Assembly: GCA_026075535.2 (NCBI GenBank)
Contig: AP026546.1
Coordinates: forward strand, 6,882,001-6,946,000
Source: Tricholoma matsutake
Taxonomy: Eukaryota > Basidiomycota > Agaricomycetes > Agaricales > Tricholomataceae
Direction of reading: 5' to 3'
Length of the DNA stretch: 64,000 nucleotides
The notes beneath the pieces are model-generated. The model saw only the letters and a list, made by a program, of their open reading frames with translations. It searched no databases and was not told where the DNA came from. The position numbers and the translations under genes were made by a program. Below are positions 22,755-32,750 of the stretch, piece by piece (the stretch's first letter is position 1; every line of letters starts with the position of its first letter).

Positions 22755-24772
22755 TGCGACTTTTGCAGATTTAAAGGTCATACCCTACCTAGTGCAGGAA
22801 ATTCCTTGCTGCAAAGACGGAGGCACATAAACCCAAGCGGTCTTGCGTTGCTAACACCTCTACAACCACATCCTCCACATCACCCTCCTCTCCTGAAAGC
22901 ACAGCTGTTGCTACTGCCACTTCAGTCGCTGAGTTTGCTGGGAATGCAAGTTATTGTTCCTCTCAACCCACTCCTACTTCAACCACAACTTACCTTTGGA
23001 ATGCAGACACAGGTGCCACGTCTCATATGATGCCTCATTGCAACTGGCTTTACAATTATACCCCTTTTCGTGTCCCAATTCATCTTGTGGACAATACTAT
23101 TGTCTATTCTGAAGGTGTAGGAAGTGTGGTGTTTAAACCGGTTATTGCAGGAAAAGAATTGAGGGCTGTCGAGTTTACTCGTGTTTTGCATGTCCCCGAT
23201 CTCCAGAACAATCTCCTCTCAGTCTTGTATTTACCCCGTCAACGTGGTATTGACATTTATATCTCTGCCAATGAACTTGCAATGATATTCTTACTTGATG
23301 GTGAATGCCTTTTCATGGCTCCCATTGATGAGAACAATTCCGCATTTCTTGCTGGGACTACTGAGGTGTTCACTGAGCATGCTCACCACTCCATATCCAC
23401 TCTTCCTGCAGACCGCAATCTCTGGCATCATTGTTTTGCTCATCATGGCTATGATGTTGTCAATAAGATTGTGAAGGATGAGCTGGTGACTGGTATGCAT
23501 ATTAATATGCATGCCAAACCAGACCCTATATGCAAACCTTGTTTAGCTGGCAAGATGAACGCACATCCATTCCCCACTTCCTCTAGTCGTGCTGCCAATC
23601 CCCTTGATCTCATCCACTCTGATTTGCATGGTCCCTTCAAAACACGTACTCACTCTGGGTATCGTTACTGGATCACTTTCATTGATGACAATACTCGTTT
23701 CCACTCCAAATACTTCCTTTGTACCAAAGATCAGGCATTTAATGCATTCAAGTTATTCAAAGCGAAAGCTGAGAATCACTGGAATTGCAAAATCAAGGCT
23801 ATGATTGATGACAAGGGAGGCGAGTACATGTCTAATGAATTCCTTGCATTCATGGATCAGTGTGGGATTGAACGTTTGCATACTGTTCACAATCAACCTC
23901 AACAGAATGGCATTGCTGAACAAGCGAACTGCAGTATTGAGGAACATGCTACTGCCATGCTTTATGAAGCTGGTTTACCTCCTTCTTTCTTGGGTGAGGC
24001 TGTCGATGCATACATCACAGTCCAGAACAAGTGTCCCACTCATTCCCTCTCGGAGAAAACCCCCTTTGAACTCTGGCATAAGCGTAAACCAGATGTCTCA
24101 AATCTCCGAGTTTGGGGTTGTGCTGCATATATTCACATCCAGAAGGATAAGCGTACTGGGATTGGCTCTCACATGGAAAAGTGTGTTTTCATTGGCTACC
24201 CTGAGGGTTACAAAGCCTGGAAATTCTACAATCCTGTGACCAAGCATACTGTGATCTGTGAATGCGCTGAATTTGACGAGCGCTATTTTCCTGGTCTCAA
24301 ACACACTTGGAACGAGCCACCTGTTGATCCCTCTTCCCCTCTCATCATGTCCGAGTATCTTATACCTTTGACGGTTCCTGATCTTAGTGACATTGATCCT
24401 GAACCTGTACAGGCAATTCTTCCTTCTGGTGTAACTAATCTTGATGATGATCCTGTTCCTACTCCTCCTGCTTCTCCTCCTCCTGCTAATACTACCCCTC
24501 ACACTCCCACTCCTCCTACTCAGACACCTGCTGTATCTCCACCTCAGACCCCAATTTCATCTCCTCCTCCATCACTTCCTCCGCTTTTAGAGCGTCGAGC
24601 TGCTAATCCACACAAGAATGCTGGATTGCCACCATGGGCTTGGAATGAGCCCCTTGCTCCAATCCCAGCTCCACAATTTGATCAACCTTCATCTGATGAT
24701 GAGTCTGGTCCAGTTGTTGGTGATGGTTTGGATTCTAGTATTGATCTTGCATTATCTACTCATTATGTGGAC
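22755..24772 (+). pseudogene. Copia zinc knuckle, protease and integrase
   Basis: CDFCRFKGHTLP at 22755 is the CCHC knuckle. A 1-bp loss near 22797 shifts the frame to RKFLAAKTEAHKPKRS, after which the frame stays open to 24772. WNADTGATSHMM (about 23000) holds the protease DTG. GAG-pre-integrase HxxxH/CxxC residues follow: LWHHCFAHHGYDVVNKIV and CKPCLAGKM. The integrase core has DLHGPF, IDDKGGEYMSNEF and QQNGIAEQANCSIEE, the D-D-E triad. A Pro-rich linker follows before gypsy-1 interrupts at YVD. These proteins cleave the polyprotein and insert the cDNA. Confidence 0.85.
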
Positions 24773-25198
24773 TATAAGGGCAACCTAAGCCTCTAGCAAA
24801 GGGAAATCCGAAGTTAAAATTATACTACATAATACAGGCATTGGGGGCGCACCTAGCAAAGGGAAATCCGAAGAGAAAACTCTAAGGATCCCCTTGCCGA
24901 TGCCCAGTATATGTGAAGACGACAAAAATCAAATATAACCTAAAAATAGAAAAAGGCGGAGATAGGCGGATCAAGGCTGCCGAATGACATCATACCAAGG
25001 GGTATGTGTCGGAAGGGGTACTCCGCCTCTAAATATAAAAGTGTCAACATATACAAACATGATAGCAAGGGAAAATTAGTAATAAAATCCGGAAAAATCA
25101 TAGAAAATGAAGAATAGAAGGAAATGAGGTGGGGAAAAATATGGGACGAACATAAAAAATAGGAAAAACACACAGGGCACCCCCTTAGTCCCCTTACA
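24773..25198 (-). repeat. Gypsy-1 3' LTR
   Basis: 426 bp, TATAAGGGCAACC to CCCCTTACA as read on the plus strand. It differs from the other LTR at about four sites, for example AAGGCTGCCG versus AAGGCCACCG and GGACGAAC versus GGACAAAC. Confidence 0.95.
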
Positions 25199-25209
25199 TC
25201 ACCCCCTCT

Positions 25210-28200
25210 CTAAGATGCATCGCCCCGATGCATTCGAAATCGTATACGACCAAAGTCCGTGACTTGAATGCGACGCGGTGCAGCAGTGTGCCGTCGGTGG
25301 AATTCCTTGATTAACCGAGGGGCATTTACATCAGACTCTTCGACCCATGAGTTCTCCTCATACCCATAACCCTTCCAATGTACCAAATACTGGAGTTTTC
25401 CTCGACGCAAATGGCTGTCCAAGATTGACTCGACTTCATATTGGGGTTCTCCCTCGATCACTGTAGGTGGTGGTGGTGGGTGTGAATGACGTCCCGGGAA
25501 CGGATCTGGGGGAGCTGGAAGCAATTTGACGACATGGAAGACGGGATGGAGTCTGGACATGGAGGCTGGGAGGCGTAGACGATAGGCATGTGTTCCAACG
25601 CACTTGACAATGGGGAAAGGTCCCAAGAAGCGATGAGCGAGTTTCTTGGATGGACGTGTAGTGGAGATGTCACTGGAGTCAAGATAAACTCGATCACCAA
25701 CCTTGTACTGAGGGGTTGGGGAGTGGCGCTGGTTGTAAAATCGCGCCATGTCGTCCTTCGCCTTTGCTAAGGCTGCCCTTGCCTCCTCCAAGCTATCCCT
25801 CATGCGTTCTGTGAACTCATTCACTGTCTCAATGTGTGAGGGAGTTTGGCGAGGTTCAAATCCCATGCGTGGATGTCGTCCAGTGTCTAAGAGGAAAGGG
25901 GTCTGTTGAGTGGAAGCATGGACATGGTTGTTGTACCCAAACTCGGCCAAAGGAAGGAGATCATCCCAATCGTCCTGGCGTTCATTGACAAAGAGGTGGA
26001 TGTACTGCTCCAGTTCCTGGTTGACTCGCTCCGTCTGGCCATCAGTTTGTGGGTGATAAGCAGTTGAAGCGAGGAGTTTGATCCCCAGGAGTCGGTACAG
26101 CTCACGAGTGAACTCTGCCATGAACTGAGGGCCACGATCCAAGAGGAAGGCACCAGGAAGTCCATGTAACTTCCACACGTGGTGGAGGTAGAGTCGAGCG
26201 GCACCTAGGGCACTGACAGTGGTGTGAGTGGGAATGAAGTGAGCGCGTTTTCCCACTGAGTCAACTGTGCACATCACCGCATCAAACCCATTTGACTCTG
26301 GCAATTCCACCACAAAGTCGACGCTGACGACATCCCAACGACTCTCTGGAACAGGAAGAGGGTGTAGCTCACCAATAGGCTTGCGACGAGGGACCTTGGT
26401 GCGTAAGCAAAGGTCACAAGTGCGACAATACTGACCAATGAGCCATGACATTTGTGGCCACCAATAGTTCCGTGAGGTGAGCTCCAAGGTCTTCCAGCGT
26501 CCGGGGTGGCCAGCAATCTGTGAGTCATGGTGTTGGGATATGATGCGCCGGCGAAGGTCTGGGTCATTGGGAACATAGATGCGATCCCTGAAATACAACA
26601 AGTCCTCCTTTTCAGCCCACTCTGCCGCACGTAAGGAAAGGGTCGATCCCTTCCTCAGTTCCTTAACAGCTCGGGCGACAACATCCTCATGTAAACCGCT
26701 ACGGTTTGCGCGACGAATGTCACGTAGAATGTCCCGCTCCTCGCCCTGGGGTACGATGCCTTCCAGTGCCCGAATGGTGAACAGGTCTGGCTGCAACAGC
26801 ACAATGTTTTGGTTGTCGCCGCTGCCATCCCCATGGTCTGCACATCGGGATAGGGCATCGGTCTTCCCCATGCTGCGACCCGGACGGTGGTGCAAGGAGA
26901 AGTCGAATCTAGATAGATACAGGGACCAACGAGCTTGACGTCGGTTCAATTTCTTGGCCGTCATGAAGTACTCGAGGTTCTTGTGATCTGTCCAAATTTC
27001 CACCTTGTGTTGGGCACCCTCGAGGAAGTGTCGCCACTCCTCAAGCGCACGCATTATCGCCAACATCTCCTTGTCATGGATCTCGTAGTTTCTCTCTACA
27101 GCACTAAGGCTTTTGGAGTAGAACGCAACAGGATGCCACTTCTGGTCCTCCGGAGACTGCTGAGACAACACAGCGCCCGTCGCAAAGTCAGAACTGTCGG
27201 CTTCTACACGAAAAGGACGCAAATCGTCAGCAAAGGTAAGGATCGGAGCGGAAGTGACCATCTCCTTAAGCTTTTCGAACGCCTCCTGTTGTGCATTATC
27301 CCACCTCCATGCCTCCTTTCCTGTCAAGTCGAACAGCGGTCGTGCATGATGTGAGAAATCCTTGATAAAACGCCGATAAAAATTGATGAAGCCCAGGAAA
27401 GACTGCACCTCCTTCTTGTTCGTGGGCGTAGGCCAAGCTGTGACCCCATTTACCTTGATAGGATCCATCTCCACTTGACCCTCCGAGATAATCAGGCCGA
27501 GGTACTCGATCTTGGTCCTTTCGAACTCGCATTTGTCCTGACGAAGGTAGAGTTTGTACCGTCGAAGTCGCTCTAGGACGAGGCGCGTGATGTGACGGTG
27601 CTCTTCAACCGTGTGAGTGAAGATGAGGATGTCGTCGAGATAGATGCAGACAACGCCTTCGAGGATGAGGTCATGGAAGATGTCGTTCATCATGGTCTGA
27701 AAGGTGGCAGGGCTATTAGTAAGGCCAAAGAACATGACAAGCGGTTCAAAAAGACCACGGTTGGTACGAAAGGCTGCCTTCCACTCATCTCCCTCCTTTA
27801 TCCTCACGTTATTATAGCCCCAATGGACATCAAGCTTGGTGAAGTATCGGGCTCCACGGAGCTGGTTTACGAGTTCGGAGATGAGGGGTAGCGGGTAGCG
27901 ATTTTTGACTGTGATGTTGTTGAGTCTTCTGTAGTCTTGAACCGGTCGAAGTGAGCCATCCTTCTTCTTGACAAAGAAAAAGGGAGAGGCCATGGGTGAC
28001 TTTGATGGTCGAATACGTCCAGAGGCCAGGTGCTCGTCGATGAACTGGTCAAGCTGCCGTTGTTCCTCCGGAGAGAGAGGATAGACCTTGCAGGATGAAG
28101 GGGTTGCGCCGGGGGTGAGTTCAATCGCATGATCCCATGGCTTACGCGCAGGAAGAGAGTCGAATGACTCCTTGGAGAACACGTCTTCAAACTCATGGAG

Positions 28201-29112
28201 ATGAGGGAGTAAGGAGTTAGTAGGGGATTTAGCAGCGTTGTTTTTGTGGAAGGCCTCGGCGAGGCGTTGGGATATGTTCGATGTGGCACACACCTCATGC
28301 GATGAGCGAATCGCAGTGTAGAAGATCCGATCACCCTCCTCCACTTCCTCTGGGTCCTCATCATCATCATCCGAGTCCGGCATTAGATCAGGAACCCCTT
28401 CCAATTCTACTTCAGGTATAGGCAGGGGTCCAGCACGACACTTCTGAGTTCGTCGTATTGCCGCCTTCTGTCCACGACGTTCTTGCCTGGCTTCTGTGAA
28501 ACACGTCCGACAGCGGGATGGACATCGGCTCATGGTAACCTCCCCGGTGCGCCAGTCGACCTCTGGGTTATGGTCTCGAAGCCATGGATATCCCAAAATC
28601 GCCTTTTGCTTTCCTAATTGAGTGACAGCAAAAAGGGCACACTCACTATGATCTTTGTAATGGAGAACCAGGTCTGCAACCTCTCGGATGGCACCAGCTT
28701 CATTTGGGGATCCATCCACGTTATATACAGGTATCGGACGTGAGAGTGAGCGAGTATTTAGACGATGTTGTTGTACCAGATGGGAATCGATGAAGAGACC
28801 AGTCGCACCAGAGTCCAGGAGCGCAGAGACACCGAGTATCTGTCCAGTGTCGGTCGTCTGCAGTTCGATGGCTAGGTTTAAGGAATGTGCAGAGGGAGTG
28901 GATGCCACAATATACTTGCATGGTAGTTTACGCTCCCATGATTTAATTTTGGGACGTGGAGTAGAAGGAGAGATGGGGAGAGCAGGTACGTCTTTAGCCA
29001 ACTTCGAAGGGTCAGAGAGGGGAGCAGTCACAGAAATGGATTCATTCTCCAGGGATTCAACTGACAAGACTTCAAAGCGGTTATGGACAGGCAGTGAGGG
29101 CGTACGATTCAC
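25210..29112 (-). CDS. Gypsy-1 Pol: protease, RT, RNase H, integrase, chromodomain
   Basis: The frame is uninterrupted for 1300 codons. The retropepsin motif LLDSGATGLFI has its D at residue 100. RT spans about 325-510 with SPFFFVKKKDGSLR, LTNSPATFQ and YLDD at 491-494. RNase H follows with D638, E682 and D709 (EADSSDFATGA, HDKEMLAI, WTDHKNLEYF). The integrase zinc motif is at about 861-902 (HHDSQIAGHPGRW and CRTCDLC), with D932, D992 and E1028 as the catalytic triad (LDRGPQF and TDGQTERVNQE). A chromodomain at 1225-1276 (YEVESILDSHLRRGKLQYLV) should steer integration to modified chromatin. The first codon at 29112 is GTG and the frame lies -1 to gag with ATGA-like overlap, so translation probably needs frameshifting. 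All key residues look present. Confidence 0.95.
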   Translation of the reverse strand: MNRTPSLPVHNRFEVLSVESLENESISVTAPLSDPSKLAKDVPALPISPSTPRPKIKSWERKLPCKYIVASTPSAHSLNLAIELQTTDTGQILGVSALLDSGATGLFIDSHLVQQHRLNTRSLSRPIPVYNVDGSPNEAGAIREVADLVLHYKDHSECALFAVTQLGKQKAILGYPWLRDHNPEVDWRTGEVTMSRCPSRCRTCFTEARQERRGQKAAIRRTQKCRAGPLPIPEVELEGVPDLMPDSDDDDEDPEEVEEGDRIFYTAIRSSHEVCATSNISQRLAEAFHKNNAAKSPTNSLLPHLHEFEDVFSKESFDSLPARKPWDHAIELTPGATPSSCKVYPLSPEEQRQLDQFIDEHLASGRIRPSKSPMASPFFFVKKKDGSLRPVQDYRRLNNITVKNRYPLPLISELVNQLRGARYFTKLDVHWGYNNVRIKEGDEWKAAFRTNRGLFEPLVMFFGLTNSPATFQTMMNDIFHDLILEGVVCIYLDDILIFTHTVEEHRHITRLVLERLRRYKLYLRQDKCEFERTKIEYLGLIISEGQVEMDPIKVNGVTAWPTPTNKKEVQSFLGFINFYRRFIKDFSHHARPLFDLTGKEAWRWDNAQQEAFEKLKEMVTSAPILTFADDLRPFRVEADSSDFATGAVLSQQSPEDQKWHPVAFYSKSLSAVERNYEIHDKEMLAIMRALEEWRHFLEGAQHKVEIWTDHKNLEYFMTAKKLNRRQARWSLYLSRFDFSLHHRPGRSMGKTDALSRCADHGDGSGDNQNIVLLQPDLFTIRALEGIVPQGEERDILRDIRRANRSGLHEDVVARAVKELRKGSTLSLRAAEWAEKEDLLYFRDRIYVPNDPDLRRRIISQHHDSQIAGHPGRWKTLELTSRNYWWPQMSWLIGQYCRTCDLCLRTKVPRRKPIGELHPLPVPESRWDVVSVDFVVELPESNGFDAVMCTVDSVGKRAHFIPTHTTVSALGAARLYLHHVWKLHGLPGAFLLDRGPQFMAEFTRELYRLLGIKLLASTAYHPQTDGQTERVNQELEQYIHLFVNERQDDWDDLLPLAEFGYNNHVHASTQQTPFLLDTGRHPRMGFEPRQTPSHIETVNEFTERMRDSLEEARAALAKAKDDMARFYNQRHSPTPQYKVGDRVYLDSSDISTTRPSKKLAHRFLGPFPIVKCVGTHAYRLRLPASMSRLHPVFHVVKLLPAPPDPFPGRHSHPPPPPTVIEGEPQYEVESILDSHLRRGKLQYLVHWKGYGYEENSWVEESDVNAPRLIKEFHRRHTAAPRRIQVTDFGRIRFRMHRGDAS

Positions 29113-30227
29113 TCGCTGCGAATAGGAAAATCCTGCTCCTCTACAACTTCCAGCTTAACCTCCTCTGCAACTTGATCCTTCGCTTCCTCAACATCTACAA
29201 GTGCCAACAGATCTTGCAGGAGTTCGTCTCGTCCCTCGGGGGTGAGCATGCGGATATCCTGACGATGGGGACACGCTCCAGCCCTGTGTCCAGGTTCCCC
29301 ACAACGGTAGCAGAGATCCAACTTACGTGCACGGCTGCGGGCTGCATCAACATCCATTGGTACTGGGACATTGACGGCTGGTGTGGGAGTTTGACGAGCA
29401 GGAATGGGGTTAGGGCGGGGGAGGCTTCAATTGAAGGTGTAGGGTGTATGAGTGGTAGTTGGAGCACGGAATGCAGCATTAAACGCCGCATTTGTGAGTC
29501 GGTTCTCGTCACAGAGTGAAGCAGCTTCATACCAAGCAAGGATATCATCGTCTGCTGGGCGCCCTTCCAACATCTGTGCAATCTGGTCCTGAATTTCTCG
29601 GTTGAGTCCCCGTCGGAACTTCACCACCACTGGTAACCCACTCCCATACCCTGCCATGTCCACCAAATCCTTGAACTCATCGATATAGTCGTCCACGGAT
29701 CGACGTCCCTGGTGGTAAGTGGATGACTCAAGTCGTGTCACTGCTCGGTGGCGTTCATTGAGGGGGCAGAAGTGGCGTACGAACTCAGCTCGAAAGTCAC
29801 CCCAAGTGGAGAAAGGTAGAGAACCGAGTTCTTTAGTTTGACGTAGGATACGGTCCACATAGAGATAGGCGCGTTCAGATTTCATGTATGTGAAGGCCCA
29901 ATAAATTTTTGCAGCCTCATCGACGAATTGATGCGACTGGAGACTAATGTATAACTCACAGGAATTAAGGAATGCACGTCCCTGCGCACGTGCACCATTA
30001 AATTCGGCAGGGGGGGACGGTTTGATCTGGGCATGTTCCTTAGTGGACGCGTTTGGCAAAACATCGTTGTTGGGTGCGCTTGGAGTCGTGAAGGGGGAAC
30101 TATTAGTCGTAGGGTTAACCTGGAGGGTCCTAACGAAGTTTTCAATCGTAGATTTAAGCGAGTCGATTTGCGCGCGCATTCCGGAAACGTCGCTTTCAAG
30201 CGCGTCGAAGCGTTCTGATGCGTCCAT
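29109..30227 (-). pseudogene. Gypsy-1 Gag with one in-frame TGA
   Basis: ATG at 30227 opens a Gag with an N-terminal coiled coil (MRAQIDSLKSTIENFVRTLQ) and a Retrotrans_gag domain (PPAEFNGARAQGRAFLNSCE to WYEAASLCDEN). A TGA at 29429-29427 follows TPYTFN. The same frame then continues SLPRPNPIPARQTPTP to a CCHC zinc knuckle, CYRCGEPGHRAGACPHR (about 29305-29255), and the stop at 29109. One C-to-T change in a CGA codon would explain the stop. Gag forms the particle and binds the RNA. Pol starts in the -1 frame where gag ends. Confidence 0.9.
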
Positions 30228-30393
30228 GTCGCTAGGGAGCGCGTTTGGCGAAAATGGCGGCGCAATAAAGGCGAGAGTATCTGGAACGGTGTGTAGGGAC
30301 TCTGTGGAGCTTTGGGAAGCGTCATCCAGTCCGTACCTGCCTATTTTGGGCAGCGCATTCGCGATTTTCGGGCCTTAGGGGAGAGTTTTCTAC

Positions 30394-30819
30394 TATAAGG
30401 GCAACCTAAGCCTCTAGCAAAGGGAAATCCGAAGTTAAAATTATACTACATAATACAGGCATTGGGGGCGCACCTAGCAAAGGGAAATCCGAAGAGAAAA
30501 CTCTAAGGATCCCCTTGCCGATGCCCAGTATATGTGAAGACGACAAAAATCAAATATAACCTAAAAATAGAAAAAGGCGGAGATAGGCGGATCAAGGCCA
30601 CCGAATGACATCATACCAAGGGGTATGTGTCGGAAGGGGTACTCCGCCTCTAAATATAAAAGTGTCAACATATACAAACATGATAGCAAGGGAAAATTAG
30701 TAATAAAATCCAGAAAAATCATAGAAAATGAAGAATAGAAGGAAATGAGGTGGGGAAAAATATGGGACAAACATAAAAAATAGGAAAAACACACAGGGCA
30801 CCCCCTTAGTCCCCTTACA
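30394..30819 (-). repeat. Gypsy-1 5' LTR
   Basis: 426 bp, same ends as the LTR at 24773-25198. In element sense the bases after it read GTAGAAAACTCTCCCC, the expected primer-binding position. Confidence 0.95.
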
Positions 30820-30824
30820 CGGAC

Positions 30825-32393
30825 CCACAGTCATTCAAGGAGGCTATGAAGTGCTCAGATGCACGAAAATGGCAGGAGGCAGCAAATGCAGAGATGAACA
30901 ATCATTTTGAGAACAGGACTTGGGATTATGTGGAGTTACCTCCTGGTGCAAAGGTAGTTGGATGCAAATGGGTTTTTAACATCAAGCATAATGCTGATGG
31001 CTCCATTGAGTGTTACAAAGGTCGGGTTGTGGCTAAGGGTTTCACCCAATGCCCTGGTTTTGAATATGCAGAAGATGCTACGTTCTCCCCAGTTTATCGT
31101 CCTGCTTCACTTCGGCTAATTCTTGCATTGGCTGCAAGGAAAGACCTCCACCTTCGCTCTCTTGACATCTCCCATGCTTTCTTACTTGGGAAAGAACTTG
31201 AGGAAGTCATCTACATGCGCCAACCCAAGGGTTTCCATCAAGGTAACCCAAACACAGTTTGTCTGCTGCGTAAACCTCTCTATGGGTTGAAACAGTCTGC
31301 TCGCAACTGGAATGCTTGCCTCCATGAGGTATTGACAGCTATGGGATTTACACACTATGAAGCGGACTGTGCTGTTTATATTTACACATGAGGTGAAGTC
31401 AGGGTAATTGTTCCAATCTTTATCAATGACATTACTCTTGCTGGGACTTCTACTTCTGCCATTGACAAGGTAGTTGAAGATCTCAAATCCCATTTCAAAC
31501 TTTGTGATCTTGGTCCTACTCAATTCCTACTTGGCATCCACATTACTTGTGACCTCACAAATCACACCATCTCCCTCTCCCAATGTCAGTACATCGTTGA
31601 TGTGCTTGAATGTTTTGGTATGTCAGATTGCAAACCTGTCTTGACTCCCATGGATCCCTCCCTTTCATTGACTTCTGACATGTGCCCCAAAACAGAGGAA
31701 GATGTTGCAGAAATGCGCAATGTTCCTTATTTGGTTGCTGTTGGGTCTTTGATGTACCTTGCCACCACCACCCATCTGGACATTGCTTATACAGTTGGTG
31801 TACTTGGTCCATTCAACCACAACCCTGGTCCTCATCATTGGCTTGCAGTCAAGCATCTACTTCGCTATCTCAAGGGTACTATGGACTACAAACTAGTCTA
31901 TGGACCTGATAAGGATGGTAGTGAGTTATTCACAACTTACACTGATGCTGACCATGGTGGTAACAAGGATAATGGTCGCTCAACTGGTGGCTATTTGACT
32001 TGTGTCGGTGGAGGTGCAGTTGACTGGCAGAGTTGGTTACAACTTTTTGTAACGCTTTCCACCACAGAGGCTGAGTTTGTTGCTGCAGTAGAGGCTGGAA
32101 AGGAAATCAAGTGGACTTGCAGCATTTTACAGGAATTTGGATATCCTGTTGATTGTTTGTCCACTCTCTTCATTGATAACCAGTCCGCTCTCACTGTTTC
32201 CAAAAACCCGGAGCACCATGGACGAATAAAGCACCTTGATCTCAAGTACTACTGGCTACGCGATGAAGTTGAAGCTGGCACCATTTCCCCTGTCTATATC
32301 CCCACCACTGACCAACTTGCCAACATTCTTACCAAGGCACTACCTCGTGTAACGGTGGAAAAATTCTGGACTCTTCTTGGTTTAAAGGTGTGA
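30825..32393 (+). pseudogene. Copia RT and RNase H
   Basis: Resuming after gypsy-1, SFKEAMKCSDARKWQEA leads into the copia RT: VVGCKWVFNIKHNADGSI, ARKDLHLRSLDISHAFL and KPLYGLKQSARNW. TGA at 31389 follows YIYT where homologues have Arg. The same frame continues with IVPIFINDITLAG, where the expected Y/F-V-D-D active site reads F-I-N-D, a second lesion. RNase H is present at the end: TDADHGGNKDNGRSTGGYL, STTEAEFVAAVEAGKEIKW and IDNQSALTVSKNPEHHGRIK. The frame ends at 32393 just before the polypurine tract. Confidence 0.9.
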
Positions 32394-32430
32394 TTTCAGT
32401 GATTTTGAGAGTTGCTTTATCAAGGGGGGG

Positions 32431-32750
32431 TGTTAAATGTATGATTCACCATCTCTCTATTTTACTTCTATCCTACTTCTATTCCATGTCCTATCACTTG
32501 TAGTTACACTCATGGGCACTTAGAGTAGTTTCCACCTTGTGTTTATCACTGTTTGTTTCACAGTATGTAGACTGCAGAGTCCGGAGTTTTGCACTCTTCA
32601 GTTGCTCACTCTGGACTCCAGGTACTGTACTCCTTATTGTCTCATATAATATATAGTTGCTCACTCTGGACTCCAGCTGTTCAGTCTATCTGAGTCTCCC
32701 TTCACAGTTGCTAGGTTAAACTGCACTAAAGGCAACCTCAGACTTTAGCA
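32431..32750 (+). repeat. Copia 3' LTR
   Basis: 320 bp, TGTTAAATG to TTTAGCA. Preceded by CAAGGGGGGG. Followed by GTAAGCTCAC, which does not match the left flank of the 5' LTR. Confidence 0.95.

Larger units (their letters stand above)
24773..30819 (-). mobile_element. Gypsy-1: nearly intact chromodomain Ty3/gypsy element, 6047 bp
   Basis: Direct LTRs of 426 bp flank gag and pol on the minus strand. Target copies TGGAC (24768-24772) and CGGAC (30820-30824) differ by one transition. Removing the element returns the copia frame (YVD then PQSFKEAM). LTRs differ at about four sites. In element sense each LTR runs TGTAAGGGG to CCTTATA, and an AGAGAGGGGGTGA polypurine tract precedes the 3' LTR. 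The body is rich in CpG, unlike every neighbouring transposon, and the only nonsense mutation seen is one TGA in gag. It is the youngest element in the nest. Confidence 0.95.
18754..32750 (+). mobile_element. Ty1/copia LTR retrotransposon, split by two insertions
   Basis: It is bounded by near-identical direct LTRs (321 and 320 bp) that start TGTTAAATG and end TTTAGCA. Between them lie gag, a zinc knuckle, protease/integrase and RT-RNase H in copia order (integrase before RT). The unit is interrupted by hAT-like A (20215-22746) and gypsy-1 (24773-30819), leaving about 5.4 kb of copia sequence. The 3' LTR is preceded by an A/G-rich polypurine tract (TCAAGGGGGGG). The outer flanks, CATGT on the left and GTAAG on the right, do not match, so there is no target duplication. 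It is inactivated by a 1-bp frameshift near 22797 and a TGA at 31389. Confidence 0.9.

Noticed and set aside
25588..29125. Plus-strand frames of 60-145 codons opposite gypsy-1 pol
   Set aside because: They are shadows of the intact minus-strand pol, with no motifs of their own.
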